Shown here: piece after piece, positions 11,976-26,400 of the stretch
How positions within the stretch are numbered: the stretch's first letter is position 1
How the letters are laid out: each line of letters starts with the position of its first letter
Origin: Sinonovacula constricta
Taxonomy: Eukaryota > Mollusca > Bivalvia > Cardiida > Solecurtidae
Direction: 5' to 3'
NCBI GenBank assembly: GCA_007844125.1
Contig: CM017565.1
Span: 13,072,618 to 13,136,617 of the forward strand
DNA: 64,000 bases
Program-made: the position numbers and the translations under genes
Notes under the pieces: generated by a model
Databases searched by the model: none
Told to the model about the DNA's origin: nothing
Seen by the model: only the letters and a program-made list of their open reading frames with translations

Positions 11976-14961
11976 TTTACTGGCGTAGACCGTGGAAAGA
12001 AGGGTTTGACTCTCATGTCATTTTTGTTTCACGTGCTGTTTGAATATATTCCATTTTTATAAGTATATTAAACAGATGTCGAAAGCTCACTCTACGATAT
12101 TAAAGCTAGTTACTGTCTGCATAGAGTTACATTTTATTCTTAATGTATGTTGCATCTTTGTAAAAGAATACAACTGATAACATTTTGACCAGTGTACTTT
12201 ATTCACCAGCCATTCGTCAATAACAATAAGTTTTAGTCTTTCTTTTGACAACTGAATACCAAAACGTGTCTCGTGCTGCTGTAATTAAACAAGTTTACGG
12301 TGACAGTTGTATCTGAACATCTTAGACATTGTCCGTGTTCGCGTCATAAAAGTACGACTTGAGTCATGACTTTAGAATTGTTGGTGAATACATGGCTTAA
12401 CGGTGGAATTCTTGTAGGCGAGTGTTAATCTAAAAAACATGCTAGTCACGAGGTATACAAACACGATGGTGGTGTGGGGCGTGGATGTCCACATTGGATC
12501 CAGCACGACAGGATCGAATCTATCCGACAATATCGAATAGAGTTTGCACATAAATCCACATAACTTCCTTTCATCTCACTGCCATTTGACCCGTACATTT
12601 CACACATTGAACATATATCTCAGAAATACAGTGGCTGAGTCAGTGTCTATATAAATATAACAATTGGTCTAAATTGTAAGTTATATTATTTTTACTGAAG
12701 TGTACAAGTCTATGTTTCGGTAAGTATAAAACCACTTTGGCCAACATGTTTGTACATTTACTCGATTTTCCTGTTGGAAAATACAATTAAAACATCATCA
12801 GAAAGAAATCAAGGGTATAGCATTGCCTTGAAGTCAACATTCGACTAAAGAAAGGCGTTTGTTTGGCTACCTCTTTGAGATATTACATGCATGAACAGCG
12901 TAACAATTTTCGCTTTAACATGAACTTGATACACCTAATCACGCTTTACTACCAGACCAATAACATACGTAGTATGCTCTATTTATATTATCTGTGTCTA
13001 TGTGCAGTGAGAGAGGCAGACGAATGCAGTGCATGCAACTGATGGCATGATAAGAACTCGCAATTTCTTATTTTAAAACATGGTCCTAATTAAAGTTATA
13101 TTTATTAGTAAAAATCGTCATATAAGTGACACGATTTACCTGTATGTTTTATCCACTAACTCCACACGCCTCCACATTAGATCTGGAGAATCCAAACGGA
13201 GCTCCGAGAATAAACATAAATGCAGAAACCGTAGTTGTTTATAATATTATCAACCACCAGTATCTCCGAAAGGCTTCCAGCGGAGTCTGCGTGAGATACA
13301 CAGGCCGTCGCAGGTACGCGGGGAACACGTACAGTTACAGATGAGTGTTATCATATCACGCCATCAGACATGTATACGGCTGCACGTACTTGATATCTGT
13401 AGATATGGATATTTATACTTCTACGGGGTAGGCAATTATGCACCAGACAATATATATGTGGGCTTAGTATGATTTGGCCAAAGTAGCCAACCAACGCATA
13501 TGTTTGGTAATAACAATATAATATTAAACCTCCATCTGCAATAAGAATATAAAGTGTTTAAAGTTTGACATTAAGCTATAATGTGGCAGGATACAAGTCT
13601 TGGGAAATATTTATTTCTACTTTGTAGTAACATGTTTTCAACTTTTTTTCACAGCAAAACGCAAATATACAACTTCTCAATCTAATCCCCACCCACAGAC
13701 ATACACCAATAAGGCAGTTAGATATGTCGTTTTAACTGTTGTTGATCTGATGTATAAAGATGTTAATACCTGTCGATATGTTAAGTTAATAATTCCATGC
13801 AAGATCAATGGTATCACATCGACTTGATTGTCTAATTTACAGCAAACAGTCCAACAAAGACCGCATACATCGGAACAGAAACTTGCATATGTCAAAGCAA
13901 TTGTAGACATGGTAGAAATGGAGAGAATATGCACAGTTGCCAATACACGCGCACACTCTCCACAGCAGTGATTTTGTTATGCCGGGACACATAACGGGAA
14001 GCTGCAGTGAAGAAGATTCAGCTACGTTTTGGTTCGTGTAAACGTCTAAATGATAATACACGTACTGCGGAGATGAGTCCATGTAGAATCGAATGGATAA
14101 TTAGAAAAAGAATCCTAGCTGATTTAAACAACATTCAGTGTTTTAATATAAATGACTGCTTCGTCACTCCAAAGTTGTCTGTCTTGAAAAACAACAACAA
14201 CACTAATACACAACAACACACGCTGCACGGATAACTTTTAAAACTGATCTAGCATATTATTTCTTCAGTAAGTTTTGGTCGGTTAATTGTTTTTGTTTAA
14301 ATTGTTTTTAAATTAGTCCATGCATTTCTTTTTGTGGTTTCTACATTTTTATTTTAATGTTAATATTAATATTTGGTACAAAACAACAACAACAACAACA
14401 ACAAAACAGCATTTTAGAACGCATGCTGTTAAAATCGGTTTTGTAGAAAAATATGCAAAGACCAAAATAAGTCGTTTTCAATGTTTATGTGAATGTGAAT
14501 TTGGAAACAGAAACTAAAACCGGAAATTACAACACTGTTTTTACTTGCATGATATACATCCGTCCCGAACCTCTCTCCTATGCTGTCCGCTCACACCATT
14601 GAAATAAACATGTTTCACTCTGTCAGTTCATTACAGAGATGGCGAGAGCAATGTGCAATAACTGTGTGGGAGAATGGACTTGCACCAAACTCGAAGCTAT
14701 AGAGTTGCGCCTGATCGTGAAATAATATCAAAGTCTACATATTTGCGTATTAATAGTGATCGGTCTATTTGACCAGCAGTGCAGCTTCAAATCAAGTTGA
14801 AAGTAATAAAATTTAATAAACTTCCTCTTGTCTCTCACTACAAGGACTGCATCTTTAGGTTTATGAAGAAGGAGCTAGTGGTAAGTTGCCACTTGCTCTT
14901 CACACTGCTCGTATCCGAGTTATCTCAACCGTTTGTTAAAACAGACCAAATTATAAAGAAA

Positions 14962-14963
<2 letters not shown>
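11976..14963. other. Intergenic DNA, no gene seen
   Basis: ORFs are short and lack domains. A (CAA)n microsatellite lies at about 14383-14405. Nothing else is supported. Confidence 0.4.

Positions 14964-15003
<40 letters not shown>
14964..15003. repeat. (CT)n microsatellite
   Basis: Twenty uninterrupted CT dinucleotides. Confidence 0.97.
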
Positions 15004-15004
<1 letters not shown>

Positions 15005-15352
15005 ATAACAAATTTACTTGAAAGTGGTTCCTAAATGTGTCTGTTTTCAGTTGCCAACTTTGATAACTGCTATCTACAGAATCAGAATTTACTGACAAGT
15101 TTCAGAAAGATTCGGCACAAAAATGCCAGCACGTTAATCATGGGCAGCACGCTTTCTTTATTTCAGACTGGTTACCAAAAAATCGCTTATACAAATACTT
15201 TATGCATACTTTTAGCCATGTAAACGGAGCCGAACGTGGCACTGCATTCAAACAGCAAAGATCAAATATCGTGCAGAAGCAGAGCACCATATAACATTTA
15301 TATGTGTTTGATGAATTTGACAAGATGGTGTATGTTGTGTACAAATCCGATC

Positions 15353-15376
15353 AATAAAATATGTTCTGTTCTGTTC
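15353..15376 (+). repeat. LINE 3'-end tail
   Basis: AATAAAATATGTTCTGTTCT followed by GTTCC: a poly(A)-like hexamer then repeated TTCTG. The same arrangement is at 49163-49182 and, inverted, near 23072-23090, just after a LINE coding remnant. It is read as the 3' end of a short, 5'-truncated LINE copy; its 5' limit is not clear. Confidence 0.5.
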
Positions 15377-17224
15377 CATTCATATATTTGTTCAAAACAT
15401 CAGGACATACAATGATTTTTTTTTCTGAAAATGTGCGAGCATTCTCTACCATTTATTTTCCTTTGATCCTAACAACATAATAGTGATGGATTGTAGGGAC
15501 AGTAACTGGAGGCTTGCTATTGAACTACTTGAAGCCTTTATCAATATCATACGATGTTCTGGTCTACAAACAACACAATTATGCTGTATTCACAGTTACA
15601 GTATGCTCTGAAGAGATGAAATGATACCACACCAAGGTACATTTTAGTTATTTAATGGTAATGTCCATTTTTAGGATTATCATACAATTTAATTATTCCC
15701 TTTATTTTTATTTCATGTTTATCTATAATCTTAAGAACAGTCTGGGTTCAAGTTAAGATTGGCCAATCCATTGCCAAGTTCTTACTTTTCTCGGTATCGT
15801 TATTAACTAACTTATACGTGTACGGATTTTATTATATCAGTTACACAGATCTAGAGCTACAGTAGATCCCTTTCCGATATGTGTTATATAAATCGCATCG
15901 ACTCATGTCATTTATCAAAATATCGCTTACCCGTTTTAGAGTATGTCCGTTAGATACTTTTCACAAAATGTTGACATCCTTTTTACATTATTTTTTACTA
16001 TTTGTGCTTTTGTTACGATGTCAACGGACGATAAAAAGGTATATTTTTATGACTTAGAAATACAGAGAGTAGGGAATGGTGTGCAAGTTTGTAAATATGT
16101 TTATCACAATAATATTTTCCTAGAGCGATCACTTGTCAATAGCGGGGAGAAGATGTGTATTCACAGTTGACCACTTGATTTCAACAGTCCGCCATTGTGT
16201 GTCCGTGCAAACATTTCGTCATATTACCAAAAGCCAGCACCCCCACCCACCCAGATCTACTGTCCACATTGTCTCGGTACAATAATACTATTACTGATCA
16301 AATAATCTTGCATAAACAGATCAATTCACCTAAATAGTTGTATTTATTAGGAACAAGTACTAAAGCAATTGTTCGCAGCCAAAGTGCACTTGGTGACCCT
16401 TGATTTTCGGCACGCTTCGGATTAAAAGGTGTATAATTTTAATGAAGTGGGTATCACTAGTACCCCTCCGGCTGATACTAATAAGTGACCTATATTTGCC
16501 GGACATAGCGACTTTTATTGATGTAATAATACCTTAACATTATTTACATCCGAAATCGATAGCTGTAAACATGGACGTAGTTTCAATATCACGCCCCCCT
16601 CCCTATACGGGTACATGATTACAGCTGTGTGAATTGACACGTCATGGTGCAAGCTTTACCGCTCTATCAACGACTGGCACGTTTTAAGTTGCCCGGGGAT
16701 AAGTTCTTTTATAAATGGTTATTGATATTACATTTGGCAATTTAAAAATCTTTGTAACTATTTCAGAAACGTGTTTCCCGGTGACAATGATGGTCAGCTA
16801 CCTGCCTCAAGGCCCAACAGTAGCCTGACGCCACAGTTCCAGTAGCGGTAATAACAAAAATCTCCGGTACATACTTAAAATAAAATATAGTATATAAATT
16901 TATCTGAAAACAACTTCTAGACCTGTATCGGTTTTCTGTCCATGCACACGCCTGACCTTATTTCCGGCATTCCCAAAACAATACTTAAATATATTCAATG
17001 CATGTGGGGATGCAATAATCATGTAATGAGGTTATTAAACCATGATCCTTCCGAATACCGTACATTTTATGAAAATCGAAGCCCCAGTTAGGCAAAATCC
17101 TGAACCTAATTCCTGGGCTAGGCAAATCGTACTCCACGTGCATCCGTGTCACTTGCGTTCGCTTTCTGACTACGTGCATCAAGACACCTGCCGTCTCACC
17201 ATCACATCCGCGCACTACGTATCC
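15377..17224. other. Intergenic DNA, no gene seen
   Basis: No convincing coding or RNA feature. ORFs are 60-75 codons with no resemblance to known families. Confidence 0.4.
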
Positions 17225-17225
17225 A

Positions 17226-17316
17226 ATGTGTGTGTGTGTGTGTGTGTGTGTGTCTGTGTGTGTGAGTGAGTGTGTGTGTCTCTCTCTCTGTGTGTTTTTT
17301 TCTCTCTCTGTCTCTC

Positions 17317-17362
<46 letters not shown>

Positions 17363-17363
17363 A

Positions 17364-17411
<48 letters not shown>

Positions 17412-17450
17412 GCCTCTGTTTCTCTCTCTGTTTCTCCCTCTGTCTCTCTC
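17226..17450. repeat. Compound microsatellite (TG)n, (TC)n, (TCTG)n
   Basis: (TG)n from 17226, mixed TC/TG to about 17318, then 23 TCTG units at 17321-17412 with one interruption (TCAG) near 17361, ending in TC-rich sequence. Six overlapping ORFs on both strands here are microsatellite translations. Confidence 0.97.
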
Positions 17451-17855
17451 TCCATATATTCCTTGAGTAACTATATTGCATTTTATGGGAGAATCGGTAA
17501 GCTAAAGTTCAGAAACTTGTTCTAGTATACAGTGAGGTGAAAAGAGGATCTTGCTTCTTTATTAAGGCTATTTGGTTGAAAGTATGCGCAAAATAAACAA
17601 ATGATAGAAAATGTCACGTGAATGCTTTCATTTTGTCTCATGTATGTATAAAGAAAAGAAATAAAGGACTAAGAGACATGGAAACTATATCGGAACTGAC
17701 ATCGTGTGATCTCACTAATACGATGTCAATCTATAAGCCTGTATACGCGTATATATTAAGTCATCTGTCTGTCCGGCGCATGGCAGGGAACTCCGATAAG
17801 TCCGCCCCCATTGGGCAGTCCGATAACTAAGTTGTCTTCCCTTGAGTACTCTCCG

Positions 17856-17871
17856 AATGCGCATGCGCATT
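17856..17871. promoter_or_regulatory. Perfect 16-bp palindrome matching an NRF1 site
   Basis: AATGCGCATGCGCATT is its own reverse complement and contains TGCGCATGCGCA, the NRF1 consensus. A TATAAG lies 15 bp further right (about 17885). An ATG at 17967 opens a short frame, MEIAEILLN, that reaches a possible donor (AT|GTAAAGG) near 17995. Together this resembles a promoter and first exon, but no downstream exon of such a gene was recognised, so the gene itself is not called. Confidence 0.45.
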
Positions 17872-18096
17872 AAAACTTCCGGGGTATAAGTAGAAATTTT
17901 ATCAGCGTGTATAACACACACATCAAGTGATATGGAAAGTTGATTAAAGAAAGAAACAAAACCAAAATGGAAATCGCCGAAATATTGCTGAATATGTAAA
18001 GGTGTTGTTTATAGCGGGAAGGTGGTCGAAAACAGAACTGTTTCATTGCATCGATTTCCTCAAAACAAGCGGCTGCGACGCATTTTGATGGTATTA

Positions 18097-19473
18097 TAAC
18101 ACTTCGCCCTCCCTTAACTGGTAATAGTTCGCCCTTGATTGGTAACAGCTCGCCCGAGATAGGTAACAGTTCGCCCTTGCTACATGTCGCCTTCGGATAT
18201 AAGTGTATACATCGAGAAAAAAAGTAAATTGGTTAATTTATTTATAACCATTCACATTGTATTTGTTTTCTTCGTCTTAATATACATTATGAGCTCTTCT
18301 GATATAAGTGTATACGCCACCCTTCGCCATTAAAAATCTTTAAGAAATTAAGTAAAAAGAATGTAAACTTATTAATTTTTTATTATTTTGACACCATTCA
18401 CATTAAATTTATGCTTCTTTTGTCTCCTTCTTTATTATTATAAACACCGTATTATTAGCATCGTAAATTATTATATTTTTATTTTTCATATTTTAAAATT
18501 GTTTTAACCAAAGAAAAAAAATCTGATCCTCCCAGTACAATATACGAACTGTCACTGTTCCGTGATTTAAATGCAATGTTGCAACCTAAAAAATAATAAT
18601 TATACTGTGTACGTGGTTTATTTATTTCAAATTGTATATTTAAATAAAATTCCGCTGTTGCAAGGATTTTAATGTTACTTAGTTGCATACATATTTTGTT
18701 GCAAATACTTTAATAAGGTTGTCATACTCAAGATGACTTGAGTATGCAGTTATCTTATAATTGCACATAAAAGCGTGAACGTTAATTGGTGTTTGCCTAC
18801 AGACATTATTGTGATGTTACCATTCGCACTAATCTTGATTGATAATTAGTCAGTGTGATCTTGATTAATGTTTACCGACATAGGCGTATATAAAATTTAA
18901 AATTAATAAATTGGTCAGTGTGTGATTGTTAATTGATTTTTGCCTAGTCATTATTGTGATGATAGCGTCAGCACTAATTTTGATTGATAATAAGTCACCA
19001 TGATCTTAACTGATGCTTGCCGTCATAGACGTATATAAGTGCTTGCAATTAATAGACTAGTCAGTGATTCAATCTCGCAACGTACGCTAGCTTTATCACA
19101 ATACAGTATGAAGAAGTCGACTAAGACGGCAACCAACTAATTGTATTTGTATGCATATCTTATAAAATATTATATATGATACACTATATGACAAATTAAA
19201 TCAAGTATAAACTTTACTTGACGTCATTTTTCCCCTTCATTTAACGCGTGGAAATGGTACACTTATATCCGAAGTACTCATAATGCATATGAAGCCGATG
19301 GAAACAAATACAATTTGATGTGAAAGGTGTCGAAATAATTATAGATAAGTTAACAAGCATACATTTTTGATTGACGTATACACTAATATCCGACGGCGAC
19401 ATGTTACCGATCAAGGGCGAACTGTTACCGATCAAGGGCGACCTGTTACCAGTTAAGGGAGGGTGGAGTGTTA
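18097..19473. mobile_element. Non-autonomous DNA transposon with iteron-built inverted repeats (family A)
   Basis: The left arm (18097 to about 18213) and the right arm (about 19373-19473) are inverted copies of each other. They share CACT(T/C)C(G/A)CCCTCCCTT, then AACTGGTAA(T/C)AG, then direct repeats of a 21-bp unit including TTCGCCCTTGATCGGTAAC (three on the left, two on the right), then GGATAT(A/T)AGTGTATAC. The interior is AT-rich and has no transposase. A second degenerate TATAAGTGTATACG at about 18302, and a match near 19256 in the other orientation, extend the symmetry inwards. No target-site duplication could be read. It sits beside the NRF1-like promoter block. Confidence 0.75.
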
Positions 19474-22400
19474 CTCCACTGACCCGGTGTCCAGCAGACT
19501 TCTGCTGCAGCCTGATGGTTAGCTCGTAACTTTGGTGTCCAGGACATTTGTGGGATCGATCCATCATCCCTCGGACACCTCCTGACAGTTTTACATGGGC
19601 TGTGGTTAAGAAATATAACACCATAACACCTTTAGCCTGTCCGCCAACTTGTGACATTTCTAAAATACATGACAGTGTGATCGTACCGAGACCCAAACTT
19701 GCACGGACGTACAGCCGCGGCTTAAAGGTAACACGTGCTCGGCACGTACAAATATAAAGGAAGTTAGACTTAATGCTTTCCGTAAGTAAGAAAAAAATGA
19801 CGATGTATACAAATAATAGCTAGCATTTTTAACGATGTACCTAAAGAACAAGTAATTAATAGCTTGCATAAATAGTATTGCTTTTGTAAAAAGAAAGACG
19901 TTCATTAGGCATACACAAGATCGCAAATATGCAAATAGAGTGACAGGTAGATGTAAAATTAGATAGCAGAAGAACTGTGTTTTAGTCTTTTATCTTTTAT
20001 TCCTCCAAATATGAAGAGCATTTTATATGTACAAGTCTACGGACTGGTCATTCTATCTAATGTTATAAACACAACTGGTATGTTAACCTTTTTCCTCGGA
20101 AGCACGTAATGATAAGACTTTGGCAAAAAATGGAGTCCAGATCAGCCAGCTCCCGCTTGGAGCGGGATCTTACAATATTTGCTGTTATTATTAACATTAA
20201 AACACATCAATAAAATGTTCACGTAGAGGAATGTGTCAAGAGTACATTTAAAACGTTACTGCTTTAAATACTGCAGTTTCATTAAAATCAGACATCACCA
20301 TTTTTCTTTATGTCGGATACTTACATGTAAGCGTAACACTACTCTCCATTCATTGCGGACAATAATTAACAAACTCGCCATATCTGAAGGGCACTCATAA
20401 ACCGAACATATGTGACAATACACATCCTTGACTCACAAAACAAATAATATTGTATTACTGAAAACTATTTTTATTTTTGTCGCTATGCTGTTAACTCCAA
20501 GTATTAAGATGTATATTAAAAATTAAAAATAAGCTTTCAATTAAGTCAGTCAGCAGAAGTTTGGTATAAAATACAATTTTGAGTACTGGCCAAAAGAAAA
20601 TCGGTCGCGGAAGCTGGTACTTGAATGCTCGATCCGCGGTCGGGGAATATCAAGTTTACAAATGGAAACATTTATTGTTTTATCCTACCCTATGCCCATG
20701 ATGGCACTTCGATGACTGTTTTATCAAATACAGTGATGACAGCACAATGCAACTTCTCTTTCTAAGTACGACTGGGGATAATTGTGATATTTAAACAAAA
20801 TTGTACAGACCGACGAGTGGTCTGACTCTCCTACACAAAGAAGTATACCCATACAATCCTGTTACGTCACCTGTCTCGCCGATTAGAGGGGGCAAGGGTC
20901 AACAGTTACGAATATAATCCATAATGACATACTGTCATTAGCACACTTAGAGAGTGGTAAGTTGATAGAAAATATCTAGTTAAATCAAAATCGTTAGTTT
21001 ACAAACAGATATGAATAAAACATACACGTGAGAATATTATTATTATTGTTATAATTCGAGAATGAGAACTTATGGCAAAAACAACAGCTTAATTTATGCA
21101 TAAGGATGGGAAGATATTTAGATTCACAGTAAGGTTTGCGTGAGTGTGCTCGCGTCTGCACGCGTGTGGTTTAAATTTGCTTATTATTAATTAAGGCGAT
21201 GCACTTTGTTTAAAATATGATGGTTCAAATAAACAAAATTAAGTAAAAAAAAAGGATATTGCATAATAATGCAAGTATTAGACTTTTAGCTAAACCAATT
21301 TATTGCAGAAAAAAACCCACACACACAAGAGGATGTAGTTTCTTATCTGTCTACAGAATCATCAAGACAACAGTTATATATCATTAAATATCATTAAATA
21401 AACAACTTACATACAGGAAATCGTTTAGCTTTAAACATCCAGTTTAACCATTTCTGAACATTGCTGTACAGACAATGGCCACTTTATTCCGAGTATACAC
21501 TCACTATATCCCAGGACCGGTCAAGAGGTCCTGTACCGACCAGCTGTTGGGAGAGCGTGGTAGGCACGTGGTATATGTCCTATCTCATTAGTGACCGCCC
21601 AATACTACAAACAACATTAATAGGCTCCAATTTACTCGCGATGTACATAAAATTTAATTCATCTTTAATGACCGACCACGGATCAAGTCATTTGAAAACC
21701 TTTGACATTGCGGTCTGTATCTATTTAGGCAGTATGTTCAAAGGTTAATACTCCCGGCCAATCTGAGTCTTTACTCCGCCCAGGTATTTGTGGCTCGATG
21801 GATTATACCATATAGGCCGGATATAGGTACGTCGTATGTCAGTATGTCACAGAACAACATTAAGTGATCCAGAGCAATGCGGGTTTAAAAACAACTGGTC
21901 ACCAAGCACAAAAGTTAACGCATAAAGCTAACTATAATTTTTGTTCGAAATGTTTTAGTGACAACAATAAGGTGGACAAGCAAACATACGGGACAATATA
22001 GTCAGCCTATATATTTGGTAAATGAAGCCTTAATCACAGACAAAATTTAAATTAATAAATGATACTGGATAGATCTATATCAACAGAGAATATGAGGAAC
22101 AAGTTCATCAGCCATTTCATGACCTTGAATGTACCAGTGACAGCGTGAGACAAATTCCATTCTGCATGCAAGCGAGTAATATATCAAGTGGAACTATTGC
22201 AGTAGGCACACATTTGTACTTACTACTGAAAAAACTAAACTTAGCAATGCAGAATGGAGATCAGAAACGCAAGACAAGCACGATTAATATTTAAAGTCTA
22301 TTTATCACGAACAAATATAGAAACTAGAGAGTTGTAAATGTCGATCATGCAAACTGTTAGCCAATGGCAATAATGTTCAATTTTCACGTAAATAGTCTGT

Positions 22401-23070
22401 ATTAAGTTTTATGGCTGTTAAAGTGATTCAAGTTGACTTTAAATCTAAAATCACAATTTTATGAAATGTTTGAACAATACCAACCGTCTAGTTTATGACT
22501 TCACATTTACGCTGGAGGGACCTTTCATTTCGCAGTACTTTATACCATTGACTAACGGTTTACACCATGCGTAGAGGCATGGGCAGGATCAATGCCCACA
22601 TCGAAAAATAGATCAATAATTTGGCAAAATCGAACCCAAATTAACGCTGTACTTGTTAATGTTGAAGGTTGTATCATACCAATACGGACCATTTTTTTTC
22701 TAAAAAATAAATAAATAAATAATATATATAATTTAATTATTGTAGCCTGAAAAATCCAGCGAAATGCTGTTTATTGATGTCGATCTAAATAAAAATATAA
22801 CACAACACTATTATCGTCGTTACAACCATGTTCAATGTATTTCTTATCTGAACCACACTGCAAAGTAAGTTGGGTTTTTTTAAACAAAGAAAACCACGTG
22901 ACCACGAACTATTGTGATGACGTTTTAGATCACTTTTTGATACTGATCTATTTTAGCAGAACTCCCCGTCGAGCTTGTATTCGTTGAGCTTATATGCAAG
23001 TTTACAAGTTTATGTACTCTCAGCACATAACATTTATATGAAATGAGGTACAATGATAATGTTCAACATA
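19474..23070. other. Intergenic DNA, no gene assigned
   Basis: 19480-19730 is more GC-rich and open in a frame on each strand, 151 codons on the minus strand and 69 on the plus. Neither gives a recognisable domain. The rest is AT-rich without supported features. Confidence 0.35.
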
Positions 23071-23071
23071 C

Positions 23072-23476
23072 AATAGAATAGAACAGAACCAGGCTGTGTT
23101 GAGGTGAGGAAGTACAGTAAAACAAATATTTCAAGGAACAACAACAATAGTAAGAAATGTGTTAGCCAGGCGGGTCTTTAACAGTTTCAAGCACTAAACT
23201 TAAGAACTTGCTTAATTTGTTCAGTTTCTTAGGGTCATTCTCACACATTACCATCTTAAATATTATTGTATTTGGATGATGTGATTTAACAAATGGGATA
23301 TGCAAAAATCTTTGTGTATTAAAATATGTGCAGCAAAACAAATAGTGAAACTCATCTCCTATCTCGTTTAAGTTGCATAGAGAACATTTACGATCATTGC
23401 AGATTTGGAAAGAATGAACTTTCAGGGCATTTTTTACGATTTGGATGAGTGGGTTAGGGTTCAGAAACAACTTCAA
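23072..23476 (-). pseudogene. 5'-truncated LINE: C-terminal end of the reverse-transcriptase ORF plus 3' tail
   Basis: The minus strand encodes 104 residues with NDRKCSLCNLNEIGDEFHYL, then FCCTYFNTQR and KKLNKLSKFL. The C-x2-C ... DE.H.LF.C pattern is the cysteine/histidine motif at the C-terminus of CR1/jockey-like LINE ORF2. After the stop at 23162 about 70-90 bases follow to GGTTCTGTTCTATTCTATTG, the same TTCTG tail seen at 15353 and 49163. The catalytic domain is missing, so the copy is dead on arrival. Confidence 0.75.
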
Positions 23477-26400
23477 TGAGTTTAAAAAATGAGATTAAGT
23501 TTTTCAAGGTAAGAGCATTGGTTTATGGAAATAAAAGCAACCATAAAGGATTCAAATCCTAGTCAATACAGATTTATTTGACACCAACTCATTTAAAATA
23601 TAACAAATCAAAATATATTGACAGGATGCACTGCATCGGAGGTAAAAAATATGAGCTCAGTAATTATCTTATAATGAAAAAAATGTATATGACTGAAACA
23701 TGTTAAAGGAAATACAGTGAAAGAGAGTTGATAATAACAGTCCGGATACCGCCGAATAGTTACAAATGAAATGAATCCGAGAGGCAATTCGTGACTTAGT
23801 TATCCTTGGTTTTCCTATTATTTTATATCAATTCGACTTATTCCTCTTGAACCATTTATCTGTTGCGATTTCTCAAAATGGCTTAAATGTAATCTTCATT
23901 TTCTCCATATCATGACATTTCGCTTAGAGACACGGTAAAAGAAAATACGAATGTATAAAAACAAGTGATTTATCCTTGGCATAAATAAATAAAATGGATC
24001 AAGTTTAACATAAAATGTCATAGACCCCAAATAGGCGTGTTTGCGTACCTTCTCTTCTGAAAGTGAGGAAATCTGTCCTGATTAAATCAATTCTACGTTT
24101 TTAATATTTATATGTCTGTAACATTATATTTTACTTAAAATCTACTTATATATTGATATCGAAACCTCCTCAGAAACCTCCCCGTACGATCTAGAAACAC
24201 ACAATTTTCCGGGGCAGCATGCACCTGGACACGATCTAGGGTCGTCGAATGGTTTTGTTTACCCTCGCCTTTTACCTGAAGGCATATGGCGAGCATCTAG
24301 GGGCCATGCGTTCACAATATATCATATCTAACTACGCCCCTGGTACCACTTTAGAGTAATAGCAAAATCCTGAGCTGTAATTTTCGTTTCCACTAATGTC
24401 AACCCTCTAATCCGCTTATGCCAAACTTCTCTTAAACTACTGTTCATCTAGTTCACAGTTAAATTTGCCTTTGGGAGTAGCATCCATGATTTAAAAATAA
24501 TAACCATATTTTGCAAAGTTCTTTTATGTTTACTGTTTAATCCAAAGACAAATAAAAAGGACATTATTGTACAGATGACATCTGACAGCAACGGTTGCTC
24601 GCACGGTTCTTGTGTCTGGGACTCGTATGATCCTTTTATCTGGGTCTGTTTCCGAAAACCAGTTGCGTAAATATAAGTGTATTCCTCGCATTCTACCAAA
24701 ATTGAAACATCCTACACGTTTTCAACTTGACTATATATATGTATAACCTCTGGACCTGTACTGTGGAACTTCTAGGGGCGGAGCTTCCACGTGTCACTGT
24801 AGGCACGTGCCTAAGTATGTTCCTTACAGACTAAAAGTGTACCGCTATTTCTATGAAAATATACCTAAAACGCGACCGAGCACTTACAACCTTGTCTTAT
24901 TCATTTTTATCGGGATAATTACATTTTCGCACTAGGTTTACAAGAAGTGTCTTGGCGGTTTTGTTAACCAAGTTACGCCAAGTCTTACCACTAGAACACA
25001 ACCTGTCATCTGAATAAGGACAAATAAACTTGTCCTAATCATAAAGCAGAAGTCTGAAGTCATTATTTGCTACGAGACCTCTCACAAAGAAACAAGTTTT
25101 CATAATTAAGCATAGTTATCGGTAATATTAACCAGTACATGAGAGATCATTGATATAAAGAAACATTAAAGCCTTAGCCTTGAACGTTGATCTACTGTGT
25201 CAAAATAGTAAGTATCATATACAAATAGTAAGTATCACTTGACAGAGACCAGTGGTTTTTGAGGCCCGCTATAACGGACAAGACAACTGAATACTGAGTG
25301 AGGCGCCACAACTAAACGATAACTTTATTTTCTTCTTTGTACGTGTAGGTGTTCAAATCAATCTTTATTACAACAATCTGATTAATTGTGTTTCACTTTA
25401 TTTCAAGAAGTAAGTGACGCGTCATAATGAACTCAGCATACCGAAGCCTTCATTAATAATGGTAATAATCTTATATTACATACCTAATAAAGGTCAATTT
25501 AAAATCAATACAAAGGGTCACATCCCAAACCACCGCTAACCATCACATGTTGTTTTATGAGCAACAATAAACTGCTTATTTTCTAAAATTGGTGGCTGGT
25601 TATTAATTATAATGAAAAGAAAGTAAGAAACACATACCGATGATGATTTACACAGTCCATGACAACAGAAGAGCAACTATAATCCGTACTTCTATAGCGA
25701 GAGGTCTCAGCATCTCCTGTCCATTCTGTGATCATGTACGGGTCTGTCTCGTGCAGAAATCACAGAAAGTCATGTCAATATGAGTCGGACAGCCAATAAT
25801 CATCATCATCGCATGATTGATACTGTTTTAGTCTAAATTAGTCGCCTTTGTTTCATAAAGAAACAAAGAAAGTGTAACAAAGCCCACTTGAAGATAATCG
25901 TTCTTGTTATTAGAACCCTTGACTCTCTCGAGAGGCTGCTTCCCTCTGTCAGTCAATGACTTCCATATACACGGGACATCTATAAACTACATGTATATGC
26001 ACTTTACTACTGCACCCGGATTTGTAATATTTCCAGACAAGAATTAAAAAAAATCTCTTACGACTTAAATAATAAGCTAGATTGTGAGTGCAAAGTTGTA
26101 ATTAACCCGATTTTTTTCTCTGAATTTACTCTTTCAGCCTGTCTGTCGTTCTTTTCCGCTCCAACACTATTTTTTATTATGCGCGACAATTTTTAAGTGT
26201 TTTATTAGCGCTTGTTTCCGTGTTGTTGTTGTTTTATTGTTGTTGTTTTTCCCCGTCATTTCTGTTATCCAACAATAAATACAATTCATTACACATGTCC
26301 TGAAATCAGTTTTGATCAAATCTTAGCAGTCTTTGTGTCATATATTTCAATGACTATCGTGACCCTCTTGTTGGCCACCCCTCTCCAGGAAGTGAGATTG

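Noticed and set aside
16985..17525. Six overlapping ORFs, up to 156 codons, on both strands
   Set aside because: They translate the TG/TC/TCTG microsatellite; no unique sequence or domain.
19241..19757. Open frames on both strands in a GC-richer patch, one ending at a GTAACA that could be a donor
   Set aside because: No recognisable domain on either strand. The left part is the inverted arm of the family A transposon.
23510..23570. Possible tRNA T-arm GGATTCAAATCC
   Set aside because: No matching acceptor stem or A box.
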